From Heterodera schachtii (lineage: Eukaryota > Nematoda > Chromadorea > Rhabditida > Heteroderidae), in the NCBI GenBank assembly GCA_023374025.1, contig SIJG01000098.1:62001-126000 (forward strand): a DNA stretch of 64,000 bases. Reading direction: 5' to 3'. Position numbers and translations under genes: made by a program. This document shows, piece by piece, positions 1 through 12,007 of this stretch. The notes under the pieces were generated by a model that made no database searches, was not told where the DNA came from, and was given only the letters and a program-made list of their open reading frames with translations. How positions within the stretch are numbered: position 1 is the first letter of the stretch; each line of letters opens with the position of its first letter.

Positions 1-367
1 TTTGTCCGAGATGTCCTGTCATTCCGTTGTCACTCTTGTCAATGATTGCCACGCTTGCAGGGCAGTCGCGCACTTTGCACCTCCACCATTTACTTTTTTT
101 GTGCGTAAAACAAAAGCCTTAAATTTTGGAAAAAAATACTTTTTCATTAACGATTAAAAAGTTCCTACCTTCAGACCAAAGACAAATGCCTCCCTTTTGA
201 GTTTTCCCGAGTTCGAAGTTGACGATGGCGTTTTCATTTTCAAAATAATCGTCGCGGTCGTTGCTTTCGTCGTTTGGTTCACGATGCTCAGATTCGTTTT
301 CATTGTCGTTGTCCAAAAACTTATGCTTACGACTTTTTTGGAGAATTTCAATTTTTTTACGATCCAT
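1..367 (-). CDS. MULE transposase, FLYWCH-type N-terminus (partial, runs off window)
   Basis: Two exons are visible, 367-169 and 117-1, joined by a 51-nt GT-AG intron. Exon 1 is an acidic, Asn/Glu-rich leader ending in CLWSEG; exon 2 continues as a WWRC...CPA zinc-finger-like pattern typical of FLYWCH domains that precede MULE transposases. The intron sits at exactly the same residue and phase as intron 1 of the complete MULE at 14188-16946 (there CLWHQG then FRFLKIRKDGSWFRC), so the two genes are homologous. The catalytic part lies outside the window. The short tandem repeats at 480-600 would be this element's terminus, on the 5' side of the gene. Assignment to MULE is by similarity to the second element plus family knowledge; intactness cannot be judged. 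Confidence 0.7.
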
Positions 368-477
368 ATTGACCCTAAATGAGTAAATTTACCAAAAAAC
401 AGTATGAAAACTTAAAATTGTGTAATATGTATTCGTTTTCGCTAATTTTAATTGGGGACATTTTGACTGTTTTTAGC

Positions 478-596
478 TTGGGGGACATTATGACGCGGGG
501 ACATTATGACGCGGGGACATTATGACGCAGGGACATTATGACGCGGGGACATTATGACGCGGGGACATTATGACGCAGGGACATTTTGACGGGCAG
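478..596. repeat. Tandem 16-bp repeat forming a MULE-like terminus
   Basis: About seven units of GGGGACATTATGACGC, with variants ending in ATTTTGACG, lie directly 5' of the partial transposase gene at 1-367. By analogy with the TTTCGCCAACTGACA arrays that form both ends of the element at 14188-16946, this array is read as the terminal inverted repeat of the element. The other end is outside the window, so no target duplication can be checked. Confidence 0.6.
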
Positions 597-667
597 CGCT
601 CTCGGCTCACATTAATCCGTTCAAATAAATCACAGTTCTTATTTAAAAAGCAGTCCTTTTTTGCAAT

Positions 668-951
668 TATAGCTTAAAGCTGACATTGTGGGAAGAATCC
701 GAGCATAATTTGCTGTTGAAACGGTGTCCAATAATTGTTGGGGAAACGGCGGCGACGAATCAATGGGAAAATGACGAAAATTTGGATGACAATTTGAACA
801 ATGTCAAATTTATTTTCTGGGATGGCATTAATTGTATTGGGTGAGTACTCTGATGAAACAGCATTCATTTTGATTTGCCGAAAAATTAAAAAAACATATT
901 AGGCCTTTGTCGCCACCAGCGGAAAAGGAAAAAGAAAAAGCGGACGAATGA
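668..951 (+). pseudogene. F-box-like family gene, 3' fragment (end of exon 4 and exon 5)
   Basis: The fragment reads LKLTLW..., LLLKRCPI, WENDENLDDNLNNVKF, then a donor at 841 and a last exon from 903 giving PLSPPAEKEKEKADE and a stop at 949-951. These are the last two exons of the F-box-like family seen intact at 34553-35947. Everything upstream is missing, and the homology starts about 70 bp from the MULE-like terminus, so insertion or rearrangement there may have removed the 5' part. It cannot encode the F-box itself. Confidence 0.75.
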
Positions 952-1012
952 AAGCAACGGAAAATATTAATTATATTTTAGAAATGGTCGGTCTCACCAA
1001 TTGGGATTTGAT

Positions 1013-1466
1013 GGTAATCCTTCGGAATTGGTGTCCCGACGGAAAAAAAATTAAAATTTTCTTGCAAAATCACTTTTTCTAGGGTAAAAAAATGCGCTGA
1101 TCACGAATCCGAGTTCGGGTTTTGCAAAATCATTGATTTTGTCTATGATTTTTCATCAAGTACTTGATTTTTTTTGCAAATTTTTGTTTTCTAATATTTT
1201 GGCCTTTCTATACATTTAACAGCTCATTCTAAATCTATTAATGTGTCTACGCAATTCAGTGTATGGAATTAACCGAAAACAAAATGTTAGAAAAAACATT
1301 TTTCAAAAAAAATCAAAAACTTAGATGAAAATCATAGACCAAATCATTGATTTTGCTAACTCTGAGCTCGGATTCGTGATCAGCGCATTTTTTATCCTAG
1401 AAAAAGTTAAAAGAAAAAAATTTTTTATCTCTTTTTTCCGCAGGGACACCAATTCAGAAGATTACC
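1013..1466. mobile_element. Foldback MITE-like element in the 3' flank of the F-box fragment
   Basis: The left arm begins GGTAATCCTTCGGAATTGGTG and the right arm ends with its near-complement CACCAATTCAGAAGATTACC. Inner arms carry GCGCTGATCACGAATCCGAG and its complement. The flanks GATTTGAT / AATTTGAT match at 7 of 8 positions, suggesting an 8-bp target duplication. No coding capacity is seen. Confidence 0.6.
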
Positions 1467-1624
1467 AATTTGATTTGATGCTGCTCTCATTTTCTCGTCA
1501 TAAATGCTTTTTTTTTGTTAATTCTTACATTTATTTGCTTTACTTTTTTATGGTGCAATTTCTTGTATCATTTGAAAAGCTTAAACGGCAATGGTAAAGA
1601 TTATTGGTCCTGAAAATTTTTTTA

Positions 1625-1992
1625 AAATAAGTTTTGAGAAAATTATTTTGAGGGATAATCCGAGATTATCAGGCTCAATTTGAACTTCTAACTTGGATTT
1701 TAACATTTTGAAAATTAAAATTCTAATTTTTTTTCACAAATATTGCTCATTGGATGCAGCCAATGTCTGTTTCCGTTTCCATATTTGAATCCCTTGCGTT
1801 TTTCTTCATATTATTGTACAGTTCTGTCAATGCCTTGGTAATAGTACCGATGGTAGCCCCCATTTTTCAAAAAAAAATTTTTTAAGAGTGTTCGAACCCG
1901 GGTTTGGGGTCCGAAATTGAGCCTAAAGAAGGCCAGATTCGTAATAAGCGCCTCGGATTACCCATGAAAATAATTTTCTAAAAACTTAATTC
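1625..1992. mobile_element. Foldback element with outer and inner inverted arms
   Basis: Outer arms AAAATTATTTTGAGGGATAA and the complement near 1960-1985 enclose inner arms around GGCTCAATTT. The segment 1840-1860 has the GGTAATAGTACCGATGGTAGCC motif also found at both ends of the foldback at 41374-41842. No ORF of note; target duplication not established. Confidence 0.5.
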
Positions 1993-2157
1993 TCATGTTT
2001 TCGGTTTTTTCTACCTCAATTTTTTAAGTTCAATTTCAGTGACTATGTATAAAAATTTAAAAGGATTCTTTTAATTTTTCGCTCTTTATGGCATTTTATG
2101 CTGTTTTTTTTTGAAAATTCAAAAATATTTACGAATTTTTCAAAAAATACACTTGGT

Positions 2158-2648
2158 AAAATTTTGGCAATCCTGAAGAATGGGGGTTTCTATGTTCAAA
2201 ATTTTTTTTAATTTCTGCTAAAAATCAGTTCCAGGGGTTTTCGAGGGCGCTGGTCACGAATCTGAACTCGGATTTGCCCAATTCAGAACCCCTGACCCGA
2301 ATTCGAACAAAAAACTTGAAATTTTTTTCAAAAGATGCAGTTTTCTGGGGAAAAGCTTCGAATTAATTTGACAGTTATTTATTTTGGTGCAAAACAATGC
2401 TTCAATTATTAATTGAATAGAAAACACGCAATTTTCGCAAAAAATTTGGTCAATTTTAACGTGTATTTTTGGGGGAAAAAATTTTTTTTTTTGTTCGAAT
2501 TCGGGTTCGGGGTTCGAAATTGGGGAAATCCAAGTTCAGATTCGTAATCAGCACCCTCGATAACCCCCAGAAACTAATTTTGAGTACAAATAAATAAGTT
2601 AAATTAGAAACCCCCCATTCTTCAGGATTGCCAAATTTTTTTTTTGAA
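2158..2648. mobile_element. Foldback element with long inverted arms
   Basis: The left arm TGGCAATCCTGAAGAATGGG and the right arm CCCATTCTTCAGGATTGCCA are inverted copies. Between them a second inverted pair contains CGAATTCGGGTTCGGGGTTCG and its complement together with a CAGCGCCCTCG-like segment. The same inner module recurs near 7070, 10530-10680, 18000, 42240-42380 and 45010-45230, so these foldbacks share a core while their ends differ. Confidence 0.6.
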
Positions 2649-2750
2649 AATCCCTGTCCTGTATAGAATGCGTATCTTAACAACGAAAATAACTCGCAGT
2701 GTTTTTAAAGGATTTTAGCCCCCAACGGAAAAATTTTGCCGCCTTCGGAC

Positions 2751-3621
2751 CAGGGCTGGGCGAAACTTCGAGCTTCGTGCTTCGAGCTTCGAAAACTTCG
2801 CGGTTTTTGGGCTTCGAACTTCGAGCTTCGAACTTCATGAAAAATACACCCCTAAAGATCGAGTTTTCAAAGTGAAAAATACACTCCTAATGATTGGCTT
2901 ATTGTAAATTTAAATTTAAATTTCATTATCTTTTTTGCTTTGAAATTGTCATTATGGGTGGTCCAGTGGGTTATGCTTTTTGATCCGTTCTTGATTTTGC
3001 GTTAGATCAGTTCCCCTCCAAGTATTTCTTTTTCTTTTAATTTTCCAAAAATTAACATTTACATTTTTTTTTTAAAAATATGCTCAAATTCGTAAAATTT
3101 TACATTTTTTGCTTAAATTTGTTAACAAGATACGCTCAAATTACAAAATTTTTCCCGACGGCGCCTACCGGCGCCGTCGGCGCACCTTTCCCAAAAATCT
3201 TTTTGGAAAAAGCGCGCCGCAAAAAACGTTTTATTAGGTTTTTTAAACTTGGAATAGAATTTACCAAAGTGCTGGTTTTGAAAATTTTCAGTTGGTAGCC
3301 CTAATCAAAATCAAAAAATGAATAATTTATTAGGAAAAGCATAAATTTTTATTATTTTTTAATTATAGTTTAATTAATTTTTTAGATTTTTTTTTAAATC
3401 TAAAAAATAAAAGAAAAAAATTTTTAGTGAATACGAAAATTTTTTGAAAAAAAAAGTTGTTAGGGAAAAATTATTTTTTTAAAAACTTCGAGCTTCGTGC
3501 TTCGAGCTTCGAAAACTTCGCGTTTTTTGGGCTTCGAACTTCGAGCTTCGTGCTTCGAAAAAAATTGGGCTTCGATTCGAGCTTCGGCTTCGAGTGCCAA
3601 GCCGAGCTTCGCCCAGCCCTG
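2751..3621. mobile_element. Non-autonomous hAT element (TSD CTTCGGAC)
   Basis: Perfect 8-bp direct repeats CTTCGGAC at 2743-2750 and 3622-3629 flank terminal repeats CAGGGCTGGGCGAA and TTCGCCCAGCCCTG. An 8-bp duplication with CAGGG ends is the signature of hAT transposons. Just inside the ends are arrays of GCTTCGA/CTTCGAG phrases in both orientations. The middle holds a GC-rich hairpin at about 3153-3182 followed by a GCGCGCCGCAAAAAA segment that recurs in other elements. No transposase is encoded. Confidence 0.88.
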
Positions 3622-3977
3622 CTTCGGACCCCATTCATTCCTTTAAATTTGCAAAATTTGTGCCAAAACTTGTTTTTTATTCAAATCTTTACAAAATTTA
3701 CTCGGCAGAGACTTTCGGCACCGGCAGACCTTTCCCATTAAATTTTTTGCTTGAAATAATATGGAAAACCTTAAAAGTGTTGGCCCAAATCAAAGTCAAC
3801 TAAGTTTTCCTGCTTATTTGTTAGAATTTTATATAAATTGTTGATTTGATTAAAAAATGAATAAAGCAATCAAATCCAAAAATCTTTTTCTGCTTACTTT
3901 TTGGAATATACAGAAAGTTTTTTACTTTGTTAACAATCACAACTTACGACAAAACTGTGCAAAATTGTAGCAAAAAA

Positions 3978-5238
3978 ATGAACAGACGGTAAGAAATTTT
4001 CGTAAATAAAATTACAAATTTTTTTCCCTAATTTCCCATGTTTCAGTTGGATTTGTAGCGACGTGTGGATGGACATTCTCCCATCATTTGACCATGCCCA
4101 ACTTGGTCTCAAAATGGCATTGCTTTCCGACCGTTTCGATGTTTTGGTGGACACGCATTTTGATGGCAAAAGCGAATTGACAATTTGGAGTCATATCATG
4201 ATTCGCAAGGACAGAGGACCAAAAGCCAAACTGTCTGAATGGATCGATGACAAATGGATGGCATTTCCGATTGCCGGATCGTCCGCTGCCAAATAGAATT
4301 CGCTTTAAGCATCTTAATATTCGGTAATTTAAACTTTTATGTATTTTAAGGCTTATTTTTATATTCTTCAGGTACATTGACCATTCCGTCATTGAATTTC
4401 TCCGTTCCAACAAGCAAATTTGGGACAGAATGGGCATCAAATTGGATTTGGATATTGCAAATGTTCAGCCAATTTGGGATGTTTTTGTCCGAGAAATTTG
4501 GCCAATTTTTGCGACAAACCTTCGCCATTTGAGCTTTGCCGGTCTTATCCATTTGGACAATTTGCGCCGTCTGATTTCACCAACAATTCTCACCGATCTT
4601 GATCAATTGCATTCAATCGATACTGATGATCTGTTCCCCGACGTAATTGCTGATGATGGACCGAATGCAACTGCTGGCCAAGCGTTGGCCAAATGGGTGC
4701 ACACTCCGAGCAAAAATGGACAACCAAAGCGATTGTTTTGTGAAAACTATTGGAATCCATCAAATCTTGGTTGGATCAACAATTTGAAAGAGGTGGCCGG
4801 CCACATTTTGACTGATTGATTGCCTTTGATTTGTGTTTGGTTTTTATTTAGGCATTTCCCCGTGCCATTTCTTCCGTCAGTTACATTATTCGAATTGATC
4901 ATGTGATAATAATGCCAACTGAGCCTTTTGAATTGGAGAACGAACGGACCAAAGAAAAGCTTACGTTGGAGAAAGTGTCACTGCCACGTTTTGGTGTTAA
5001 TTTGCTGTTGAAGCGATGTCCAATTGGGGAGACGGTTCAATGGGAAAACGACAAAAATTTGGACGACAAATTGAACAATGTCCATTTTAATTTTAATTTG
5101 TGGCGTGGCAATGATAGCATTGGGTGAGAGCAACAAGCAACGGAATTTGATTTTGTTGAAAAATAAACACTTAATTTCAGGCCATTGTCTCCATCAACGG
5201 AAGAAAAAGCGGATGAAAGCAACCAAAATGTCGTCTAA
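3978..5238 (+). pseudogene. F-box-like family gene A, single-base frameshift
   Basis: Five exons: 3978-3988, 4047-4323, 4372-4792, 4852-5123, 5181-5238. Exon 1 encodes only MNR plus two bases, as in the sibling genes. Exon 2 starts WICSDVWMDILPSFDHAQLG, an F-box-like motif, but an extra base near 4270 shifts the frame so that the expected ...DRPLPNRIRF segment is read out of frame and ends in a stop. The spliced length is 1039 nt, one more than a multiple of three, confirming the indel. Exons 3-5 match the intact paralogues throughout, ending KADESNQNVV. It is either a recent pseudogene or carries a sequencing error. The family is presumed to act as SCF substrate adaptors; that role is inferred. 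Confidence 0.85.
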
Positions 5239-5531
5239 TTGCGCGGAAGTGAATTAATTATATTTGAGAAATGGTCGATTTCACCAATTTGATTTGATGC
5301 TTATTCTCTCTCAGAAATGCTTTGTTGCTTCTTCAACATTTATTTCTTGTTTTATTAGAATTTTTGTTTAATATACTTGAAATGGCCGATCATTTTTGAG
5401 TTGGTAAATTGGAATTTGGATAAATTTTTAACGGAGGCCCCAAAACTCAAAATTGTTAAAAAACCAATTTTATTGGTTTTCTTAGTCAGGGATTCGATAA
5501 TTGGAGAGATGCCAGCAAGATTCATTATCAG

Positions 5532-6168
5532 TAGGGATCATTTTTTTATGTAAATACATGTTTTTTTCCTGGATTCTCCATGCTCTAAATAGTAGGAAAA
5601 ACACTTTCTTTTTTGTGTTTGCGAACAAAAGTTGGGACTTTTATTTACATATTTTTACATATTTTTGGATTTTTCTACATATTACATATGTACATATTTT
5701 TATACATATTTTGGACTTTTTCACATTTTTTTGTACATATTTTGCATTTTTTGAGAATTTTTAGGGAATTTTTTTTATGAAATACCCCCAAAAATATCCA
5801 AAATTTCGCAATTTTTTTCAAAAATTTTGAGAATTTATAGAAATTTTTAGCGAAAAGTAAAAAAATTTTTTTGACAATGTGCCCCAAAAAATAGTTTTTT
5901 TTTTCAAAAATGGGATATAAATAAATTAATTTTTAAATATTAAAAGATAATTCTAAGCTTATTTAGGTCATTTTTATGGCAATTTGTGCCTGTTTCACCC
6001 TTTACAATGAATTTTTTTCCCAAAAAAACAGCATTTAAAAAATTTTATTTACATATTTTACTACATATTTCTGGATTTTTGTACATATTTCATACATATT
6101 TCAGTGTTTTTTATACATATTTTATTTACATATTTCGCGATTTTTCTTACATAAATAAATGATCCCTA
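5532..6168. mobile_element. Non-autonomous hAT element (TSD ATTATCAG)
   Basis: Direct repeats ATTATCAG at 5524-5531 and 6169-6176 flank TAGGGATCATT...AATGATCCCTA ends. The interior is AT-rich with many ACATATTT/TACATATTTT phrases on both halves. No coding capacity. Confidence 0.87.
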
Positions 6169-6489
6169 ATTATCAGTATATGACGTTGTATGCATTAAAA
6201 TTACATTTTACGCCGAATTCTTAAAAAAATTTTCTTTTATAGGCGGAGGAGTCCTGCGGTACCGGTAGGGCCGACGGGATTATTTTTAGGATTTTTCATC
6301 AATTTTGTTAAAAAAAATATGTTCAAAATTCAATAATTTTCCTCTTTTCCCACTTCGCTGGCGACCCCTCACCCCGAAATTGTCATTCTTAATAGTGTAA
6401 AAATTTCTCGGTTTCCGAGACTAAAAATCCGAGACCGGAAAGCAAAAAAGCCGAGAAATTTTCCGAGTCGGGAACCGAGACTCTTGCCA

Positions 6490-6700
6490 TCCCCATCTCT
6501 TTCCTTCTCTATTTTCAATTGTCCTTTCCTTTCTCTGTTTCTCTCTTAGTCCCTTTGTCTCTCTGTCTCTCTCTCAGTCCCTTTGTCTCTCTCTGTCTCT
6601 CATCTCAGTCCCTTTGTCTCTCTTCTCTCTCTCACTGTTGCCTTTTGTTTTTTCATTTGTCTCTCGATTTTCTCTCTTCTTTGTCCCTTTTCTCCCAATA
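6490..6700. repeat. CT-rich microsatellite-like stretch
   Basis: Repeated CTCTCTCAGTCCCTTTGTCTC phrases make a pyrimidine-rich strand. ORFs crossing it on either strand are low complexity and not credible genes. Confidence 0.8.
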
Positions 6701-7164
6701 TTTCTTTGGTTGGGGACGGCACATAATTTGCCGGACTTAAATTTTGCTCCCATACAATCGATTGCTCCTTTCTCATTTCTTCGCTCCCATTCAAATCTAA
6801 CATTTCTCTTTCTTTTCATACCAATCAAATTTTTATACGTCCAATCATTATTAACAGCTAAGTGAAAGCCGACTTTTTTCTCCGTTCGTTGGCAAAAAGA
6901 AAGTCTGTAATTAAAAAACCCGTACAGGAATAGAAGTTGATTATTATTTTGTTGTAAAAGCTCGTCAGATTACATTATTTGTTTCAGTAAATACTTACAT
7001 GTGCAGAGATACCATGGATACCAAATTTGTTCAAAAATTTTTATTTAAAATTTCGAATTTTTGTTCGAATTCGGGTTCGGGATTCGGAATTTTGCAAAAT
7101 AAAGGCCATATTCGTGATCAGCGCCACAAATTACCCTATGAAAATTATTTAAAATGTCTTTTGA

Positions 7165-7549
7165 CGGACCAGGCCGTTTTCGTACGGGCCGTTTTCGTAC
7201 GAGCGCAAGTTTTTGGCTATAACTTTTTTCTTTGCCAACCAAATCCAACATTTTTGGTATCATTCGATAGCCCTATGTATCCTCTATTAGCCTGCGAAAT
7301 AAAGAAAAATTTCGTTAAGGTTCAAAAAAGTTATGGCCAGAAGAATTCAAAAAACCGGATTCTCGAAAATTTTTTGCCGTAACTTTTTTGAACCTTAATG
7401 AAATTTTTCTTTATTTCACAGGCTAATAGAGGATACATAGGGCTATCGAATGATACCAATAATGTTGGATTGGGTTGGCAAAGAAAAAAGTTATAGCCAA
7501 AAACTTGCGCTCGTACGAAAACGGCCCGTACGAAAACGACCCCGACCCG
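7165..7549. mobile_element. Foldback element with 8-bp TSD TCTTTTGA
   Basis: The two halves are near-perfect inverted copies meeting near 7378, with GGCCGTTTTCGTACGAGCGC and its complement near the ends. Direct repeats TCTTTTGA lie at 7157-7164 and 7550-7557. Inner sequence (AGGCTAATAGAGGATAC, ATAGCCAAAAACTT) is shared with the foldback at 17376-17746 and the relics near 40910-41390 and 41840-42125, but the terminal phrases differ. Confidence 0.85.
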
Positions 7550-7963
7550 TCTTTTGAGTGCTTTTTATAGTGCGGTCACTTGAGTCCCAGCTGAATTTGG
7601 CACTCCAATTCCGGCACTTTTTCAGCCTGAAAAAGGGCAAGCGCGCCCCCAATTCTATTTTTCCAACCCATTTCGAACCTTTTTAGATGGATTCTGACCG
7701 TTTTTAAGTATTTATGATCAATATTTTCCCAAATTTTTGCAAATCCATGTCTTGTAATAGGATTCGGGTCTTAGCAACGAAACTGTAACCATGGATTGGT
7801 GTTAAAAGTGGTTTGACGACCCCCACTGGACTTAATTTACACATTTTATTGCTTTCATGCTTCACAACCATGATTTTTTTAAAAACCTGTTAAAAATTTG
7901 CACAAAATTTGTTTCGAATGATACCAAGCAGCATGTTTGTATTAATGAAGTTAGGAAAAAATT

Positions 7964-8098
7964 GTAAAAACCCAACTCGTACTATTTTAGAGTATCTTTT
8001 TTTCTCTGTTCTCTGATGACTTAACGCTGTCTCGCTTTTTTCTGTTTCTATATTTACTACATAATAGTACGAGTTGGGTTTCGTCCGGAAAAAATTAC
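7964..8098. mobile_element. Short inverted-repeat element with ACCCAACTCGTACTA ends
   Basis: Left AAACCCAACTCGTACTA and right TAGTACGAGTTGGGTTT are inverted copies about 75 bp apart. The same terminal phrase bounds the element at 25830-26008. Flanks share AAAAAATT. It sits about 100 bp upstream of F-box-like gene B. Confidence 0.6.
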
Positions 8099-8201
8099 GA
8101 CCTAAAAATTTTTCTGCTTAATTTTTTAGATTATAAATAAAGTTTTTACTTGGTTAAAAATCACAACTTACGACAAAAATGTGCAAAATTGTAGCAAAAA
8201 A

Positions 8202-9934
8202 ATGAACAGACGGTAAAGAATTTTTCGAAAAATTAAAATTTTTTAATTTACCCAATTTTTTCCATGTTTCAGCTGGATTTGTAGCGACGTGTGGATGGAC
8301 ATTCTCCCATCCTTTGACCATGCCCAACTCGGACTCAAAATGGCATTGCTTTCCGACCGTTTCGATGTTTTGGTGGACAAACATTTTGATGGAAAAAGCG
8401 AATTGACAATTTGGAGAACAATCGAAATTCACAAGGAATTTGCAGGACCAAGGCGAAACTGTCTGAATGGACTGGATGCAAATTTGTGGACTTTCCGATG
8501 CCGGACCGTCCGCTGCCCAACAAAATCCGCTTTAACGACATTCGGATTAAGTAATTAAAACTTTTGTCTATATTAAAGCATATTTTGATTTTTTTCAGGT
8601 ACATTGACCATTCCGTCATTGAATTTATCCGTGCAAACAAGCAAATTTGGGACAGAATGGGCACCAAGTTGGATTTGATTCTGTGGTTAGATAAAAGCGT
8701 CGTCCAGCCAATTTGGGATATTTTTGTCCGTCAAATTTGGCCAATCTTTGCTACAAACATTCGTCATTTGCGCATTAACAATGACTACCATTTGGACAAT
8801 TTGCGCCGTCGCATTTCACCGACAATTCTCACTGATGTCAATCATCTGAATTCAATCGATTCAAATTATCTGTTGCCTGATGCAATTGCTGATGATGGAC
8901 CAAATGCACCTGCTGGCCAAGCATTGTCCAAATGGTTGTACACGCCGAGAAAAGACGGACAACTCAAGCAATTGCGTTGTAATGGTTATTTGGATTCACC
9001 GGATCTCGAATGGATCAACCATTTCAAAGAGGTGGTCCGCCGTATTTTCGTTATTTTTTAGTCTCAAATAATTGCAACATCAAAACATGGTCATTCTTAG
9101 GGCTTCCATTTTTAGGTGAGAAAAATCGCGAAATAGGTAGAAAAATAGGTAAATAAAATTTTTTATTAATGATTTTTTAGTGGAAAAAAGGTAAAAAAAA
9201 AGTAAAATTTTAGTTCTATTTCTGTGTAGACGAATAATTTAAATAATTGTATTGTTTTCTTACCAGATAATGAACAATTTAATTAATTTGTTAAGAAAAA
9301 AATTAATTAATTTTGTGGGATGAATTTTCGAGAAAATTTTCCAGTTCTTAGGGGTGTATTTTTTGAAATTTTTTCGGGTCGATTCTTAGGGGTGTTCTTT
9401 GGTTTTATTTCATTTTTGGTAAGGAATTTTTTGAAAATCCTTAAAGTAGTTACCAAAAATTCCAAAATTTGCGATTTTTTATGCTTTTTTTAGGTGCCTA
9501 TTTCGCGATTTTTTGTGCCTAAAAAAGAATTCCTAACATATATATTTTTTAAATTTTGTTTAGTCATTTCTGCGTGCCACCACTTCTGTCAGTTACAAAA
9601 TTCAACTTAATTTTTATAAGATAACAACTCCAATTGAACAATTTGAATTGGTGAACGAAGGGACAAATGAGAAGCTGATATTGTGGTAAAATCCGAGAAT
9701 AATTGGCTGTTGAAGCGATGTCCAATTACGGCGACGGATCAGCGGAAGAAAGATGAAAATTGGGACGACAATTTGAACAATGTCAAATTTAATTTGTGCG
9801 CTGAAAGTAATTCCATTGGGTGAGAGCAGCAACCAACGGAATTTGTGATTTTGTCGGAAAATAATTGACCCAATTCAATTTTCACTAAATTTAGACCATT
9901 GTCGCCACCAGCTGAAAACAATAAATTGACATAA
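8202..9934 (+). pseudogene. F-box-like family gene B, multiply frameshifted
   Basis: Five exons can be traced: 8202-8212, 8273-8550, 8599-9031, 9564-9827 (approximate end), and a last exon from about 9896 to 9934. Exon 2 begins WICSDVWMDILPSFDHAQLG. One base is missing near 8450, so KAKLSEW...FPMPDRPLPNKIRF is shifted. In exon 4 the segment expected to read LWEKSENN is disrupted near 9687 by a short deletion that makes an in-frame stop. Intron 3 is swollen to about 530 nt by an AT-rich insert (9090-9540) with AGGCACAAAAAATCGC-like ends. The copy is a pseudogene; it faces gene C tail to tail. Confidence 0.85.
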
Positions 9935-9994
9935 AAAATGTTTTTTTTTTTTTTTTGCTTGAGTTTTTTTCACCACTACAGCGGATATATTTGT

Positions 9995-10298
9995 TAAATT
10001 TGCCGTTTTGAAATACCGTTAATAATAGCCTATCTAATTTTGTGGCTAAAAAATTGACAGCCTAAGTCAGCAGGAATTTGTTGTGTCAAGCCTTTACCGT
10101 TTTTATTATTAACCATTTTATCAACGATTAATTACTCACAATGAATTTCACATACATATACACATAAAATACAATGGAAATGGACGCATTTGCGAGCAAG
10201 TAAAGGTCAAATACAAACAGACAAATAATTAGGCAATATTTAAATGGCAAAGTGCCAACATAATTTCGGTCAGACAATTTCGTCACCAATCAATTAAT
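9995..10298. other. Intergenic 3' flank shared by B/C and I/J gene pairs
   Basis: The stretch with GAAATACCGTTAATAATAGCC, a Lys/Asn-poor AT-rich part and ATGGAAATGGACGCATTTGC recurs in inverse orientation at 46130-46385. It holds no gene; it is the tail-to-tail spacer of a duplicated gene pair. Confidence 0.7.
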
Positions 10299-11935
10299 TC
10301 ATTTCTGCTGCTGATCACTCTGTCCAGGAGAAGCGGCGTCGAGAAGACTGAAAAAACGATGATATTCCATTGCAAATTATGAGTCAATGGCATTTTATGA
10401 GTCAAATCAACTAACTATCCTTGATTTTTTGTACCATAATTCGGCTCTATTATGGTTTGTCCCCCATAAATTTTTCGTAAATTTTTTTGTTTTCAAAAGC
10501 CATGAAAATAGTTTTCGAGGTCGTGGATCACAACAAATTCGGCATCCATTTCGACCAATTCCGAATCCCGGACCCGAACAAAAAGTCGAAATCTCAATTT
10601 CTGATTTTCACATTTTTAGTTCAAACTTTGTTTAAATTCACAGAATTCGAGTTCGGGTCCGGTATTCGGAACCATAATAGAGCCCACAATTCTATCCATT
10701 CCAAAACAAATCGTATTTTTGGAAACGAATTGAAAGCACAAAGTCAAAGCAGTTGTTGATTAGACTCATAAAATAATTAAGCATTTTAAATTGTTCACCC
10801 GTCGTCGTATCCGCCATCTTTGATCACAATGTCAATTGGGTTCTGTCGAGCTTTGAATTTATCCGTCATATTTTCCCAATTTCGGTAATCCCATCCAATT
10901 GGACAACGTAAGAGGCAAAAGTCATTTGCTGATGGTAGAAGAGTCAATTTCTCTCCAGTCACTTCGTTGATCCGATCAAATGGCACAATGAAGTCAATCG
11001 GAGAAGACGGCAGAAAGTGAAAAACAATGCCAAAAGTAACCGGAGAAGAAGCATTAGAAAATGCCTAAAAATGGGAGAAAAAAGCATAGAAAAACCAATT
11101 AAATAGGGATAATCACCGCTTTGAGCTGTTCCATCGTTGACGACCATTGATCCGGTGAATTAATAGAGCATTGAAGCAACTTCGGCACATTGTCGGGATG
11201 AGGCGTAAACACCCATTTGGTCACCACTTGGCCATCCGACGCCATGGCACTGTCATCGGACGGAAATTCAGGGAAAATTCCGTCATCAAACAACACGCTG
11301 CGAGGTGATGGACAATCATTGAGAAATGACGGGGCCAATTGGCGCAGGCGGCGAAAAGCGATGGTGTTCAAAATCATCGCACGAATTGAATGGCGAAACA
11401 TTGGCAAAATGTTGAGCAAAACAAATTTCAAAATGCGTTCATTGCCCGTGGTAATGTACAAATCCGTTGAACAAACGGCGAAAAAACGGTGAAAACGGCG
11501 GAGAAATGCGATGACATTTTGATCGATGTAGCTGAAAATGTGATAACTCATAAATCAAAAAATCTGGATGATCGGCTTCTTACGCGATCGTAATGCCACT
11601 GAATCCGATGACTTTGTTCGGCAACGGATTTTGCGGAATTGGCAATGGATTTCCATCGGATTTGACAATTTGCATTTTCTTCGTCCCATTTTCTTCAATG
11701 TCCCATTGGATAAGCAATTTGTTGTTCAATTTCCATTTGCGTGTTTTGAAGTGTTCGTCGACGATGCAGTTAAAGCGGCAGTTGATCAGTGCAATTTCGA
11801 GGCCAAGCTGAGAAGGCGCAAGAAAATCGAACACCAAAAGCCAACAATCGCTGCAGATAAAGCTGAAAAATGGGGAGAATTTTATGAAATTTTCAAATTT
11901 TTTGATTAGTTTTACATTTTGTTTTCTGAAGACAT
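10299..11935 (-). CDS. F-box-like protein, subfamily 2 (gene C, intact)
   Basis: Exons 11935-11916, 11862-11584, 11531-11117, 11064-10799 and 10347-10299 splice to 1029 nt, 342 aa, with no internal stop. The start gives MSSENKIFICSDCW, an F-box-like N-terminus (CWLLVFDFL...QLGLEIAL...RFNCIVDEHF). The middle exon carries YIDQNVIAFLRRF and ...ASDGQVVTKWVFTP; exon 4 has VPFDRINEVTGEKLTL and LLRCPIGW; the last exon ends ASPGQSDQQQK. This architecture parallels the other F-box-like genes but is a distinct subfamily. A TATA-like TAGTATAAAAATG lies about 80 bp upstream of the ATG. Intron 4 contains a MITE with TTTATGAGTC ends. The role as a ubiquitin-ligase adaptor is inferred from the F-box only. 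Confidence 0.85.
10385..10771. mobile_element. MITE in last intron of gene C
   Basis: Ends read ATTTTATGAGTCAAATCAAC and, on the right, the complement of ATTTTATGAGTCTAATCAAC. The inside contains the inverted CGAATTCGGGTCCGG-type module. A shorter element with the same ends lies in the equivalent intron of paralogue I at 45875-46000. Confidence 0.6.
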
Positions 11936-12007
11936 TTGCACAACAAAATGACCGAAAAATATAGGGAGAATGGAAGAATGAATGGAATGAGGAAGAGGGG
12001 AAGAAAA

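Noticed and set aside
478..600. Evenly spaced short repeats suggesting a CRISPR-like array (also 14200-14400 and 16720-16940)
   Set aside because: There are no spacers of constant length, the DNA is eukaryotic, and the arrays are the ends of MULE elements.
6519..6865. Several overlapping ORFs in CT-rich DNA
   Set aside because: Simple-sequence composition in all frames; no splice structure or family resemblance.
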